Assembly: GCA_026873275.1 (NCBI GenBank)
Contig: JANTUC010000015.1
Coordinates: 930,001-994,000 of the forward strand
DNA from: Pseudopithomyces maydicus
Lineage: Eukaryota > Ascomycota > Dothideomycetes > Pleosporales > Didymosphaeriaceae
Length of the DNA: 64,000 bases
Direction of reading: 5' to 3'
Below are positions 44,970 to 57,070 of this stretch, piece by piece. Under the pieces are notes generated by a model. It saw only the letters and a list, made by a program, of their open reading frames with translations, was not told the DNA's origin and ran no database searches. Both the position numbers and the translations under genes were made by a program. Numbering within the stretch: the first letter of the stretch is position 1; every line of letters starts with the position of its first letter.

Positions 44970-46497
44970 ATAGCAGTACGGTGGAGCGTAGATAGGCAGG
45001 CCTAACCCCCAACTTGGGCAGCGATGCCGCAACTTGAACGAGAGACTCTAGGATGTCATGAGACCTTAACTTGAATGAAATTAGTATTTTCTTTTGCGCT
45101 GAAAGGCCCCCAGGCCATGGATGACGTGCAGCATGGTATTGTGATCGCGATGTCGTGGCTTGGCGGTGCTGTAGTTGTGGAGATTTGAACCCAACCAGAT
45201 TATAGTCACACCGGAAGATTAAACGCAGGAATTCATTTACATTTAGAGCGAAGTACAACTTGAGCTACCAAAAGTCCAAAAAGGCCAAGATAGAAAGCGG
45301 GGAGGGGACTCTTGAAACAGTAGCGAAGATGGGTCGTTGTCTTATCGTATGATTGCAAGGGCAACAAGGCACCTCCTAGATAGCAATAGTTGCTGTACAT
45401 ACCTATCAGTTCTATTATATTGTCCTCGGTTAACGCGTATTTGAGTACGATCAAGTGGGCTCTGTACGTCATATGCCTGTATGTGGACAAGGATTTTGTG
45501 ATCATTATCTCCGATCTCCACACGTCGACTGTCGTCAATTCCACAATTTTCACGTGGAGTCGTCTAGAGAAATTTAGCACTCCTATGGCGAAATCGGAAG
45601 ATCGAGAATTGTTCCATAATCCAAAGTTTGTATCACATTACATTCGTGAAAACGCATAATGGAGAAGTCCTGCTCAAGTGATTGCCCATCAATTTTGGCA
45701 GTCTTGCTGCAAAGAGAAATTATCGGTATCGCACCGTAGCATAAAGAATCTATTCAAAATTACCAATGTAAGCATAAGCATTCTGGTGTTGGTCTTTGAC
45801 GTTGATCCTGCTGTCTTGGTTGCTCGGTAGCTTGTTTATGCCCCGCAGATCTTTTGCCACGGAAGTCTTCTGGAAGACCGCAGTGGGTACGACCTAGGAC
45901 AACTTCATGCTGTCCAGGCATCATTTAGCGCTTTGCCATCATCTCCACAATCTCCCCCGTCTTTGCGCCGTTTGGATAGTCGGACCGCAGCATGCTTCAT
46001 AAGCTTTGATACGCCGAACATGGTTGACAAGCGCGACGGGTGGACAACATACGTTTTCCCGCCCCACTCCGGCAAAGATGATGGACTTTGACGTCGCGTT
46101 AAATCCCCCACCCCCAGATCAGAGCCTCATTTGTGCCGATGAGATGCCGCACCAACCAGATAGGTTCGTTGGTGTGGCTAAGCCTGATGCCATGCTTAAT
46201 TATTGCTAGCTTTTGATTCATCGAGGAACCTACCCCAGTCTACCATGACGTCGCGCTTCGAGGATTTTAGAAATGCGGATGACGAGAGTTGCCGGGGCCG
46301 AATGCATGGGGTGTTTGGGTCATGACATGTGTGATGGAGCGGTGATGCATGGGACATATAAAGATCGCCGCCCGGAGGTGACATGCACAACGCGAGCTGT
46401 TTAGATTCTTTCGAGATTCCTTTCAATACCCAGGAGTTACAAGATTCGTCTTGCATCACGACAGGTGGAAGTCCGAAGGTTGTTTACTCCCAGCGAT
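44970..46497. other. Intergenic, 1.5 kb
   Basis: Short frames on both strands without family features. A GGTTCAAATCT string on the minus strand near 45185 looks like a tRNA B box, but no cloverleaf forms around it. The right end is the promoter of the sugar transporter. Confidence 0.45.
46357..46363 (+). promoter_or_regulatory. TATA box of the sugar transporter gene
   Basis: TATAAAG lies 135 bp upstream of the chosen start codon, in an otherwise GC-richer stretch. The spacing fits a fungal TATA-driven, regulated promoter with a leader of about 100 nt. Confidence 0.6.
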
Positions 46498-48315
46498 ATG
46501 GCAATCTTGGATCGTTTTAGACGTCATGGAGATTCTTCTTCAACTGCCATGTCTTCTACGACAACACATGCCGAAAAGAGACACGAGGAACGATCGATTA
46601 GCGCCAAAGACCGCTTCCGTCCACGCATTCTACTGATGGCGGTGTTGGTATCCATGGGCGGTTTTATTTTTGGGTACGACACAGGACAAATCAGTGGCTT
46701 TTTGGAGATGGACGACTTTTTAAGAAGGTTCGGTGATACAACCGATCCCGAAACTGGAGGACCAGCGTTTTCAAACGGAAGGAGCGGAACCATCGTCGGC
46801 TTGGTAAGTTCAACCCTCACGGTTTCACATGCTAGGCCCAAGGTCTGCATCGCCAGCTTCCAAAGATGCATTCTACTCGTTTCTTGGCCAATGAAATTCC
46901 TTACATACCTGTCCATTTACTGAATTAAATAGCTTTCTATTGGAACTTTAATCGGCGCCCTCATTGCCGCCCCCGTTGCAGACAAATTCGGCCGCAAGTA
47001 CTCTATCTGTTTCTGGAATATCATTTTCTGTGTTGGAGTTATCGTCCAGGTATGCACCACAAACAAGTGGTACCAGATTGCCATCGGAAGATGGGTTGCA
47101 GGACTGGGCGTCGGAGGACTCTCAGTCCTAACACCAATGTATCAGTCTGAGACTGCTCCCCGATATGTGCGCGGTGCTTTGGTCTCTTGCTATCAGTTAT
47201 TCATAACGCTCGGAATATTCACGGCCTACTGCATAAATTTCGGGACTGCCGAGGACGAAAGCCGTCGCGCTTGGAGACTTCCAATGGCCATTGGTTTCAT
47301 ATGGCCTGTAATCATGGGTTTTGGTATCCTCACCTTGCGAGAATCGCCACGGTGGGCTTACCGCAAGGGCAATGTCGACGAAGCTCGGCGGACCATAGCC
47401 ATTAGCTATGGGGTCCCCGAGAACCACCCGGAGGTCGAGCGTGAGATTCACGAGATCAAGAGCAAGCTCGAGGCTGAACGCGCAGGTGGAGGCAAGCATC
47501 CTTGGTACGAGATTTTTACCGGACCACGCATGGCGTATCGAACTCTCCTAGGAATCACGTTACAAGCCCTTCAACAGCTTACCGGTGCAAACTTTTACTT
47601 TTATTATGGAACAACCATCTTTGCTTCTGTTGGACTTCCAAATTCCTACGTTACATCTATTATCCTCGGTGCTGTCAACTTTGGCACGACATTTCCTGGT
47701 CTTTATATCGTTGAAAGATATGGTCGTCGACCTGCACTTATAGCCGGAGGGCTATGGATGTTCATGTGTTTCATGGTCTTTGCATCGCTAGGCCATTTTG
47801 CACTCGATCCTGTGAACCCACAGTCTACCCAGGGAGTCGGCTATGCCATGATTGTCTTCGCTTGTCTATTCATTGCAGGCTTCGCCATGACATGGGGTCC
47901 TATAGTCTGGGCTGTTGTAGGAGAAATTTACCCTTCGCGGTACCGAGCAAAGTGTATGGCCCTCGCTACCGCCTCGAACTGGGTATGGAATTTTCTCATT
48001 TCTTTCTTTACACCCTACATTACTGGAGCTATAGACTATCGCTATGGTTATGTCTTTGCTGCATGTTGCTTCACAGGCGCTGCCGTGGTGTACTTCTTTG
48101 TATGCGAAAGCCATGGTAGAACGCTGGAGGAAATTGACACCATGTACATCCTGCATGTAAATCCTATCAAGAGCAAGTACTGGGAACCGCCAGAGGGCGA
48201 TGAACTACCAAATTTGGATAACACATATCTGGCACCCGGAGGAAGAGGAATCAATAAGAAACAGGAGGCAAGGGCTCCCGAGCAATTACAGCAAGAAAAC
48301 AGACCCTTGGATTAA
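46498..48315 (+). CDS. MFS hexose transporter
   Basis: Exons 46498-46803 and 46933-48315 (intron 129 nt) give 562 residues with 12 predicted spans. Sugar porter motifs: GGFIFGYDTGQISGF in span 1, DKFGRKYS after span 2, RESPRWAYRKG after span 6, LQQLTGANFYFYYGTTIF in span 7, ERYGRRPAL after span 8 and CESHGRTLEEID after span 12. The QQLTGxNFxFYYG form is characteristic of fungal glucose and hexose permeases (Hxt, Ght, high-affinity types). The ATG at 46498 is the first in frame; one at 46549 is possible. A TATA box precedes it. The C-terminal tail is about 70 residues and hydrophilic, too short for a Snf3/Rgt2-type sensor. Confidence 0.94.
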
Positions 48316-49200
48316 GGTGGAATAAGCAATTCTGCAGCAATTACAAATAGACTTTCGAATCATGAAAATTTCATCAAACATCAACGACCCTATTTCTCAA
48401 TCATGTTCCTCATGACTAACCTAATTGTAAGATTATCACTGTAATTCAGAGACTAATGTTTCACCTGCTGTTACAAATAGAATTGTAAAGAATGGTGTGA
48501 ATGAAGTTATGAGACCTGGGTCGTATGAAAAGCCCCTGCGTGGGTAATACGAAATCACGTACTCAAAGAATCTCTCTGTCTTCTGCGATTCGATGCGTAG
48601 TACCATAGTAATTATACTGACTTTTTTAGAAGCTTTAGTTTCTGTTGCTGTCTCCTGTTTTGAGAAGGAACACCAAACCGAGCTCTGTGATATTGATTAT
48701 ATTGGAGTGCACCTGTTTGCATTAGTAACCCCAAATACCATGCCCCGAACCTCCCCTAACGGCACGGTAACAGCAGTCTCCTGTCTCCGATGCTGGGTAT
48801 TTTTTATTCTTTCTTTCTTTCCTCAACTTACAATTTGTTTTATTTTATTCCGAGAAATTCGACACGACGATCTTATTGTTCTCTTGTATATATGTTTAGA
48901 CTGCAGGAGAGTCGCATCATATCTTGGATAGTTATCAAAGTTCTTGCACTTGAAAAGACAATTGAGGCGAACAGTTACCAGACTGGAATGATAGGGTCCC
49001 CGGAAGAAAATACCGAAGTGAATGTGTTAAAGACAGGGCTCATGTCACCTCAAATTCAAGATATTTCCAACTATAGAGCTCTCCAGAAATTCTATGGCTT
49101 TCACGTGAAGGGAATTCATTACAGGAGATATGTTTATATTAATATTATATGCTGATACTTCATCTCTATTGCTTTTAGATTGTATTAAAGTTTATTGTGA
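48316..49200. other. Convergent 3' regions, AT-rich
   Basis: A frame at 48593-48931 begins with a hydrophobic, signal-like segment and a few Cys, but it sits in an AT-rich convergent spacer and lacks any family feature, so it is not annotated. Confidence 0.4.
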
Positions 49201-50680
49201 CTATTTTTGTCCTGAAGGCCGTAATGTCGATGAGATATTCGTCTGAAATCCGCGACCTCTAGGCCTATCTTCTGCTTCCCAACTACCTATCTCTTCGTCT
49301 TCAACCCTGGGAGATGAGCTGACATGATAAGTCTGCTCAACCACCACAATTCCATTCTGAATACTTCGGTCATCAGTATCCTTGCTGATGGAAGAGCTTC
49401 TCCCCGATGATCTGGAATTGCTCCGGGGTGCGACGACAAGCTCCACATCTGATGACCCAGCGCCAGTTTTTGTGTCCGGCTGCGACCTCAGCTCAAATGT
49501 TCCTTTCCCATATGCACTCTTCGTGGGGCGCGACCGACCGTATGAAGATGAATCTGCAACGTAGTTGGTTCCGCGCCAGAAGTTCTTCCTGAACATAGGC
49601 CTGAGAATGGGCAGGTTGACGGTAATGATACCAACGATGGTCTCGCGGACGCCCCAACGGTTGATGTTCAGACCGGAGGGTGTGTTGCCTAGCGTGAGCG
49701 CGGCGCGAACGATAGCGGCGGCGATGACGAATGTCCCCGAACAGATGAAGAGTCCGATGGCGATTTTCTTGCTAAGCTTGATCTGTAGACCCCATAGCAT
49801 AGGGAGCGGAATGGCGAGGATGATGACATCGGTAGTGACATTGAGGATAGCGCCGACGTAGAAGTTTTGAGGCTTGAAAGTACAAGCGCGAGGCGGCAGA
49901 GGACGCACCTGCCAGTTCATGGCGGTACTACAGATAATAAGTGAATGAACATATGTCTGTATGGTTGATTAAAGGTAGACGTACGGATGGCAGCCGAAGG
50001 TTATGGTGAGGAAGACTGCGACGTATGTTACGCCGCACATCCAGAAGCACCAACGAACGAGACGGTTTTGGAATGTGCCCATTGTGAGGCGTCCATAGAA
50101 GAATAGTAACATGAACTTCATACACCCTTCATTGTGTCAGTGTATGATCGTGCCTGTTATTCATTCTTCACCCACAGATGAGACCTGTGTATGTGTACCA
50201 CGCGGCGATCTGCGCCTTAGATCCTTCTCGCACTCGTTCAACTTCAGCATCGGTGAGTGAATCGATGACATTGGCAGGAATATCGACGTTGGTGCCTTTA
50301 TGGTCTATGTACCTTCTGTCAATCAAATGTTCAATCGGGTTGGAGGATATCGGAACGCAACCTACAGCAAATGTCGACGAGGACTGCGTCTGCAGTATAA
50401 AGTGCGAGACTCTACGTACTTTTAGTTCTTGCGGCGTCCAATAAATAGTGTCATCGCATACCAGTAATGCGATGTAGTCATCGCCCTGAAATCCCCTGAA
50501 GCCAACTGATCGAATGCGCGCAATGTATCTTAACGTGATAATGGTCAAGCCGATGCCATACCAGATCTAAAAATTTGGTCAGACAGGGAGCGAAGATAAT
50601 TTTGAAGAAAAGGTGTAACGTACCCATACTTCAGCTATGAAGCTCGGATCGTGCGGCAGGACGATATGCGAATCACCCAT
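49201..50680 (-). CDS. Fungal rhodopsin-domain integral membrane protein, six exons
   Basis: Exons 50624-50680, 50462-50566, 50366-50411, 50176-50304, 49985-50126 and 49201-49927 (introns 49-61 nt) splice in frame to 401 residues. Blocks in order: IWYGIGLTIITLRYIARIR, GFQGDDYIALL, LYTADAVLVDICYHKGTNVD, AAWYTYTGLIWC, LLFFYGRLTMG, FLTITFGCHP, NWQVRPLPPRAC, PQNFYVGAILNVTTDVIILA and FVIAAAIVRAALTLG. This is the seven-span rhodopsin-domain family specific to Pezizomycotina, related to the membrane part of Pth11-like receptors but without a CFEM domain. Function is unknown for most members. The C-terminal 150 residues are a hydrophilic, Ser-rich cytosolic tail. Every join is needed, which argues the gene is intact. 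Confidence 0.9.
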
Positions 50681-53600
50681 GATAAACCCAGCGCGCAGTA
50701 ACTGAAGGTAGGCTGCGATGGTACAGAGCAGATCAGATTTAATATTAAATCCTCAATCGCTGCTGTGCCAGAGGCGTTTGAGAGGGGTACACTGGGAGCA
50801 ATGCACCAAACCCTAGCTACAAGTGCTCTATAATGTGACTATACCTGAGGGATCTAGCGATTCAGTGTCAGATCTAAAACCAGCTCGCCCAGAAACTTTG
50901 CGATGTGCATATCGCACTAGAGATGTTGACTGCAACGGGCCGAATGGCGGCGGCTCGATCAGTTCGACCCATATCAGCCATCAGCAACACGTTGGTTGTA
51001 TAAAAAGATCTAAACTGTCAACAGTATCATCAACCATGGGATATTTTTCTTATATAATGTGATCGAAACAGATTGCCACGAGTGCATGTTCAATCACGGA
51101 GACGCACGTGCAGTGCAAGCTGCAATCAGACATTGCATCGTTACCCTTGCCATGAAGAGCGATCTGCGCCGGCTGAGCACGGGAATGTCCTGTGTAGGCT
51201 AGTCGCTACCAAGAACCAGAAATTTGGATTAGACTGAGTAATGATTGTCTGGGGATGAAGGGTGGGTACAAGACCCAGCCAACCCATTCTGTGCATGATC
51301 GAGTGGATCACAAGAGGATATGCACATAAGTGTCGGCGTAGCCGAATCGTGGCTTGTGATATTTACGCAGGTCCATCTTGATGTCTTTAAAGAAGATCTG
51401 GTGTTCGGACCCTTCGATATTATTGTTAAAACACTAGGGTCCAACCCACCTAACGACACCATCCTCCCTATTCCTAGTGTGCTAGCTGATCTGTTAACTG
51501 GAAAAGGACAATTTTGATACCTTTACCGACCAGTGGTTTGATCAGCCCCTTTCGTGGAATTTGCATAAGTTTTAAGCCTGCGAAATCAGAGCAACCATCA
51601 GCTTGCAGAGATGCGGCAAAAGGTGCATGTAATCGACAATCCTATACGAAGTCGCTAGCCGGCACATCTCAAGTGTGCGGTGCGTGCGCGATCGAAACGG
51701 GCCGATGGAACGTTAAATGTGACAAGAAAGCCGAGCGCCAGCGCACCCACCATGACGCGTGAGCCGATGATCCCCCGCTTCCATGTGCGGCGCGGTCGAT
51801 CCGTGATCGATCCGCTTCCTCCGAATTTCAAAACTAGACGAGCCAATCGTCGATGGGAGTGTCGTGGGTCTAGATTTTGAACTTCCAACGCCTCACCAAG
51901 ACCATCAAACTTAGACTGTATGGGTGGAACCGGGAACTTCGAAAGCAGTTTCTAGTCCGAAGCTAGGAGAAATATTTTCTCCAGGACAACGGAAAGCTTG
52001 CGTAAGTAGCTATGAGGTGGAGCTGTAAATTGTCTGCACCGAGGTACACAACGTCTGGAACAACCCAGCCTTGCGGATTTCTAGACAACTCCCCAGCCTT
52101 GCTAGTGTGCTAAAATTTCAACTGTCCGTAGAACTTCTCGCCCTGTGATAATAGAGACTGGTTGGTTCATCTGCTACCCACGGGATAGGAGGGAGTTAAT
52201 TCACACGGCTTTCTATCCATCTAGCACCTTTTAGCCAAATACAAGCAATGCAACGTCGTAATCCATCGATTGATTTGTCACGCTAGCTGTTTTTTGATAA
52301 GACAAGTAATTTCGCATAAAGATGATAGACATGTGAAGACTCCCCCTTTTTACAAACTACCAAGAGCGGAAAACAAGTGTAAAAATCGCGCATAATACCC
52401 TATGGTTCCCCATTCCATGTTATCAATTATAAAGGGGTGTTATAACTGCCAAGTAGCCATCTTTGCCTCGTTGATCTCTAGCTTGTCACTGTGACCGGTT
52501 GAGAAAGTTCGTTTTTTAGTAGATTGTGTTTATGTTTATAATGTCGGAAGAAGCATCTCGTATTAGCTCGTCACCAAGGAAGGTGGATTAGCAGGAGGTA
52601 TTTAGTTTGTTGGTGATCGTAAAGTTGGGAGAGCTCTTGGATATATTACAAATCTTGTGCTGAGATCACTGTCTCTGCTTAATCACAGCACCATTCGATA
52701 ACCGTACCGACCGCTGATGTGCTCAGAATTTTATTGGTTAGCACACAGGATAAAGTCAAAGAGCATATTCGACTTGCCGGATTTAGACATCGTTTGATAA
52801 TTTCACTCCATTTAGAAACAACATTTATCACAACTGCCAAATCTTTTGCATAAACAATTAGCTTCTTGTTGTTATTGTCTTTTAAATCCACATCAAGTGA
52901 TCCGGCGATAAAGCCGCGTTAATGAGGTATCGCGCTTTGAAAGTGCAAGGCTAGTATGCCGATATCCTGCCTATCTCAACTTATGATAGGTCACACCGAG
53001 GCTATTAAAAGTGATTTTTATTGACCCCCTAAGGCCAGGTATTATAGGAAACATTGCGAGGTACCTTTGGGGGTGGCTAATGAGAACTGGGGTAAACATA
53101 GCCCTATTCTAACACACGAAGGGTCATCTCTCGTAAGCATGGTAGTGGAATTGAGCGCCTATCATTGATCTGTTCAGATGCATAGCAAATTTCTTCGAAA
53201 TTTAAATGGGAGCAATCATGTTCAACGATCGTATGGCAGGCTAGATAGATTATTGATCAAGGTCGGCCCAACGATAATCCGGCCAATCACAACACTACTT
53301 TTTGAATGCCTACCTTCTGTACGCCATGTTTTATATTGTCATAAGAGGGGTGACAGCGTTTTACCCTACTAAGCATTTGAACCTAGTCAGTTTATATTCA
53401 GCTACTGCTTTTTCAAAATACTCAACATTGATTAAGATCTTTCCGCGTGCCAAGATATTCGTAGCTTTGAGTGAATGTTTGAGACGGTGATTGGATTGTC
53501 TTAGCCACCATTTGCATAGTCTTGATTGGCTTGTTGAACTGGAACACCAGGGCCACAATCAATATATCTATCTACTCAAATGTGATTCATAATGCTGAAT

Positions 53601-54905
53601 AATGACCGCGCGATTGCACCGCAAAGTACAAAGTGGGTACCGTGCCTGCGGCATAGTATGTTTGGCCTACATCGTACATTATTACATTAGCGAAAGACAC
53701 TAGCCTAGGATAGCAAAGGCTTTACGTGATACAGCTGACTGTATTAAAAAAGGGACCTAGGTACCTGGGTAGGTATTGTATGAGTCACTAACTTTACCTA
53801 CTCAGCTACTCTGCTCCCACTTTTTTTCTCTTAAAAAAACCTAAACATGAGTCATTAACATGGCCTGTCTAGGTCCTTACAACAAAAGTAATTCAATGGC
53901 TTCATTAATAATATATCTCTCCAGGCTCAGACACAGCACATCCGTTCAAGTATTCTGCTGGTAATCGTACCGGCTTCTCTCGATCATTACGTCAAGCTAG
54001 AGTGAAATGTATGACGACGAGAATTGAAGATAATCTCACACTGCCGATCCAAGGTAGATGACGTATATATACAGTGAGTAATTATTATATGCTTTTCGGA
54101 GTGAAGATGGAAAACCCATTTTGCTTAAGCTAAAAGATTATATAGACATGAGAGCAGAAAACACCAATTCTCTGGCGACTATAAATCTGAATTTCACATA
54201 AATCTTCTGCTCGAACGTTTATATTTAAGTTCGAATATACCCTTCCCTCTTTATCAAGACAGGAATTGTAAACTTTCTTCCACTTGCAATCTTCACGCCG
54301 TTACTATGTACAAAGATACCAGATTGAAGCTTGAAGGTTAAGATGCCTATAAAGCTTAGCATGCACATTTACGTAAATTAGCTCCGTGCTTTAAGTAGCT
54401 TCCTAATGTTCATGGGCGCCTCCATCTATTTCTTATGTCTAATATAATGCTAGTCGTATTTGTCCACTAGTTGGTCTTAATGAGGCTTGTCACCCGCCAT
54501 CCTTCTGCATTACCCCGCAACGACCCGCGATTCGCTCCCCTGAATGATCCATGTCCTCCGAGGATGCCTAGAAGCTAACCTTTCGCTTGCTCAGAACATC
54601 AACAAGTTTTACCAGGTATCGTAATCGACCAATATGTCGGATCTTCACATGGCTCGCCGTAGGCAGCTTCAAGTGTGCGCCGAGGTGCGTGGTTCTCTCG
54701 AAGGAGTGAAGGTGCGCGCTTCCAGTATTGGTTAAAAGACGCAGCTACGGCGCATGTCACAACTCTTAGTTATTCACACCTCTGTAGCTCGAAAGAGCAT
54801 CGGAAACGGAGACCAGGTAGAGCATTAAAGTTGCCGCTTTCTTCCTGAAATTCCGTTATTCGAGCCTAGACTTCTGACCTGGTACAAATCTTTTCTCAGC
54901 TCATC
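50681..54905. other. Gene desert of 4.2 kb, partly AT-rich
   Basis: About 52.2-54.5 kb is strongly AT-rich with stops in all frames, like the block at 23-25 kb. The left part (50.7-52 kb) is less biased but has only short frames. A possible relic of a reverse transcriptase lies at 52679-52891. The right end carries the promoter of the oxidase gene. No tRNA or CRISPR-like array was seen. Confidence 0.5.
52679..52891 (-). mobile_element. Possible relic of a LINE-type reverse transcriptase
   Basis: A 70-codon frame contains IVYAKDLAVVINVVSKWSEI, which resembles the catalytic YADD block of non-LTR reverse transcriptases (YADDLAVVV...) with the first Asp changed to Lys. It stands alone among stops in an AT-rich block. 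The match is short, so this is a weak call. Confidence 0.3.
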
Positions 54906-56435
54906 ATGACCCGAACATGGGTTTGGAGTGCTATAGCACTCGCCGCATTGACCAGCGCGGAGCCTTTCAATACCTTCGATGGACCGGGTCATCCGGCCTG
55001 CAACAATGTAGGCGCAGTCCACAACGCGACATCTGTTGATGATATGGTATCTATCATCCGCGATGCCATCAAGACAGACACACCTGTGCGCGCCAGCGGC
55101 AAAGGACATATGTGGTATGATACCATGTGCTCCGACGACCCCACAACTATTATTATTCGTACTGAGGAAGTCAATGGTATCTCGGACTTCAACCTTCCTT
55201 CTGGAGCGTCCGAGGGCTCAGTCATGATCGAAGCGGGTGTAACCTTCTTGCAACTTGCTGAGTATCTGCACGAAAGAGGCGCTAACCCAGGGTATACGCT
55301 TGTCAATTGGAATATTACCCTGGCAGGTAGTGTGGCTATGGGTGCGCATCGAAGTAGTTTGCGAGAAGACAGCATGGTTGCTGCTGGGGCCATGGAGATC
55401 CACATTATCGATGGCAGCGGCAATCTCCGCGTTGTCAAGCGCGATAATACCAATGATGAGTGGCTCGCGGCGTCGACTTCTTTGGGCTTGCTCGGTGTTA
55501 TTGCACGTATGAAATTCAGAATCTATCCCGATTTCAAGGTCTACGCCCAGCAGAAGATCCTTTCCGAAGACGAAGTCCTGAACGGCGACATCTATGGGCT
55601 CATCGCACCTTATGCCACTGCCAATTTCTGGTGGTGGCCATTCCTTAGGAAATTCCATCACCGCTACTACGACAAGGTCGCACCGGGCACATCCGACCAA
55701 GAAGGCTTTCAATCCACCTTCAGTGTCACAAAAACCGAAGCCGACCTTGCACTAGGCATCTTAAATTCCGGAAAACTCCTCCCGTTATCCAACCAAGCCG
55801 CAGAAACCCTGTTCTTTGGACTCTGGTCACCCCCTAATTTTCATGACAAGAAGACGGATAAGCCGATTCTTACCTGGCCTGTCTACGGCTGGAATTATGA
55901 CGTCCTGATCGGCGGTCTGTACCCTGGGTACGGAACTGAATGGGATTTCGGTCTTCGTGGTCTCACTCTCGAGCTCGCCTTCCCCGTCACGCAGGCCAAT
56001 GCCGTCCTGAAGCGCGTCCGCAAGGCCTTCGACGACTCGGCTGCCGCCGGTAAAACAATGACTTCTACCTACAGAAGCGGCATAAATATCAAGTTTGGTA
56101 AACCGTATTTTGATCTCTTAGGCCAGGCTACGACCAATACATCTGACGGTGCTGATTGGAGCAAAGGGGCAATCATGTTCGATTTCCCGTCATTCCAACC
56201 GACGATTGGGGATCGAAAGAGATATAATGAGCCATTTTACGGGGAGCTCGCCAAGACATTGATAGCGGAGTTTCCGTGCCGACCGCATTGGACAAAGAAC
56301 ACAAGGGAGGTGTTTCAGGAAGCCAAGAAGAACATTGACCCTGAGCATCTCAAGAGATTCAAAGCTGTTAGGGAAAAGTTTGATCCTAATGGTATCTACA
56401 AGAGCATTGTTGGCCAGATTTTGGGCTTGTATTGA
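54906..56435 (+). CDS. Secreted FAD-linked oxidase, sugar-1,4-lactone oxidase type
   Basis: Single exon, 509 residues. A signal peptide (about residues 1-18) is followed by a PCMH-type FAD domain: VRASGKGHMWYD at 62-73, where His68 matches the covalent flavin-binding His of the GxGHS motif, then GYTLVNWNITLAGSVAMGAH. The C-terminal substrate domain ends with HWTK (461-464), equivalent to the HWxK motif of gulono- and arabinono-lactone oxidases, and DPNGIYKS. The protein therefore belongs to the vanillyl-alcohol-oxidase/ALO superfamily. Yeast Alo1 is mitochondrial; the signal peptide here points instead to a secreted enzyme of unknown substrate, such as a sugar, lactone or lignin-derived compound. 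It stands alone between AT-rich flanks. Confidence 0.9.
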   Translation: MTRTWVWSAIALAALTSAEPFNTFDGPGHPACNNVGAVHNATSVDDMVSIIRDAIKTDTPVRASGKGHMWYDTMCSDDPTTIIIRTEEVNGISDFNLPSGASEGSVMIEAGVTFLQLAEYLHERGANPGYTLVNWNITLAGSVAMGAHRSSLREDSMVAAGAMEIHIIDGSGNLRVVKRDNTNDEWLAASTSLGLLGVIARMKFRIYPDFKVYAQQKILSEDEVLNGDIYGLIAPYATANFWWWPFLRKFHHRYYDKVAPGTSDQEGFQSTFSVTKTEADLALGILNSGKLLPLSNQAAETLFFGLWSPPNFHDKKTDKPILTWPVYGWNYDVLIGGLYPGYGTEWDFGLRGLTLELAFPVTQANAVLKRVRKAFDDSAAAGKTMTSTYRSGINIKFGKPYFDLLGQATTNTSDGADWSKGAIMFDFPSFQPTIGDRKRYNEPFYGELAKTLIAEFPCRPHWTKNTREVFQEAKKNIDPEHLKRFKAVREKFDPNGIYKSIVGQILGLY

Positions 56436-57070
56436 GAAGGCGGAGATAGTATATTGGCTTGACCACACTAGTATTAATTCAATGCATTAGGAATACTTGC
56501 ATATCGACACCAGTACACATTTTTGCAGATTTTGGAAGCGGTATCGTCAAAATGTAGAGTCGGTTGAGATAAAAGTGACACGTTTCATCCCGTACTACCG
56601 TTCTCGACCAAGCTGTTGCTGTAATACAGTGAAGTAGGAAAGCGCATTCTTTTATAATCAATCTGGCACAACACACCAAGCTAAAACAACAAAAGAGCAT
56701 TACCAGAGCAGCAACTGCAAAACAGGGACGTAGATATCGATTGAAAAAGATATAGGATGTAATGTTGCCAGTATTTTGACAATAGGGTTGGTGTGGAGGC
56801 CGTTGAGCGATGAAATGTTGATTCTGTTCACTTGCACATGCTGCAAGATTGCAGAATACTGAGTCCTTGAATGATATCAAGAGTTTAACTAAACAATTAG
56901 AGATGAACTTTATATCAATGACATCCTCAAAAATGCTATATTCTATTGTAATGTACTAATATTGAGTCCTAAGATGATAATATGTAGTGATGATATACAT
57001 CAATTCCGAAAACCTCAATATAATACAGTTGAGCATTTGGATTTAAAATTCGCATGACGTATCTGTAGTA
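56436..57070. other. Convergent, AT-rich spacer
   Basis: 3' ends of two converging genes. No gene recognised. Confidence 0.4.

Noticed and set aside
45178..45260. tRNA gene on the minus strand suggested by a B-box-like string
   Set aside because: No A box, acceptor stem or anticodon arm could be placed around it.
42955..48315. Secondary-metabolite cluster formed by the two transporters and neighbours
   Set aside because: No backbone synthase, P450 or tailoring enzyme is present, and one transporter is a hexose permease.
48593..48931. Possible small secreted protein
   Set aside because: A hydrophobic start and a few Cys only; AT-rich convergent spacer, no TATA box or intron logic, no family.
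50300..50470. Frame decay in the middle of the rhodopsin-domain gene
   Set aside because: At first it looked broken, but three short introns with GT/AG ends restore the full family sequence in phase.
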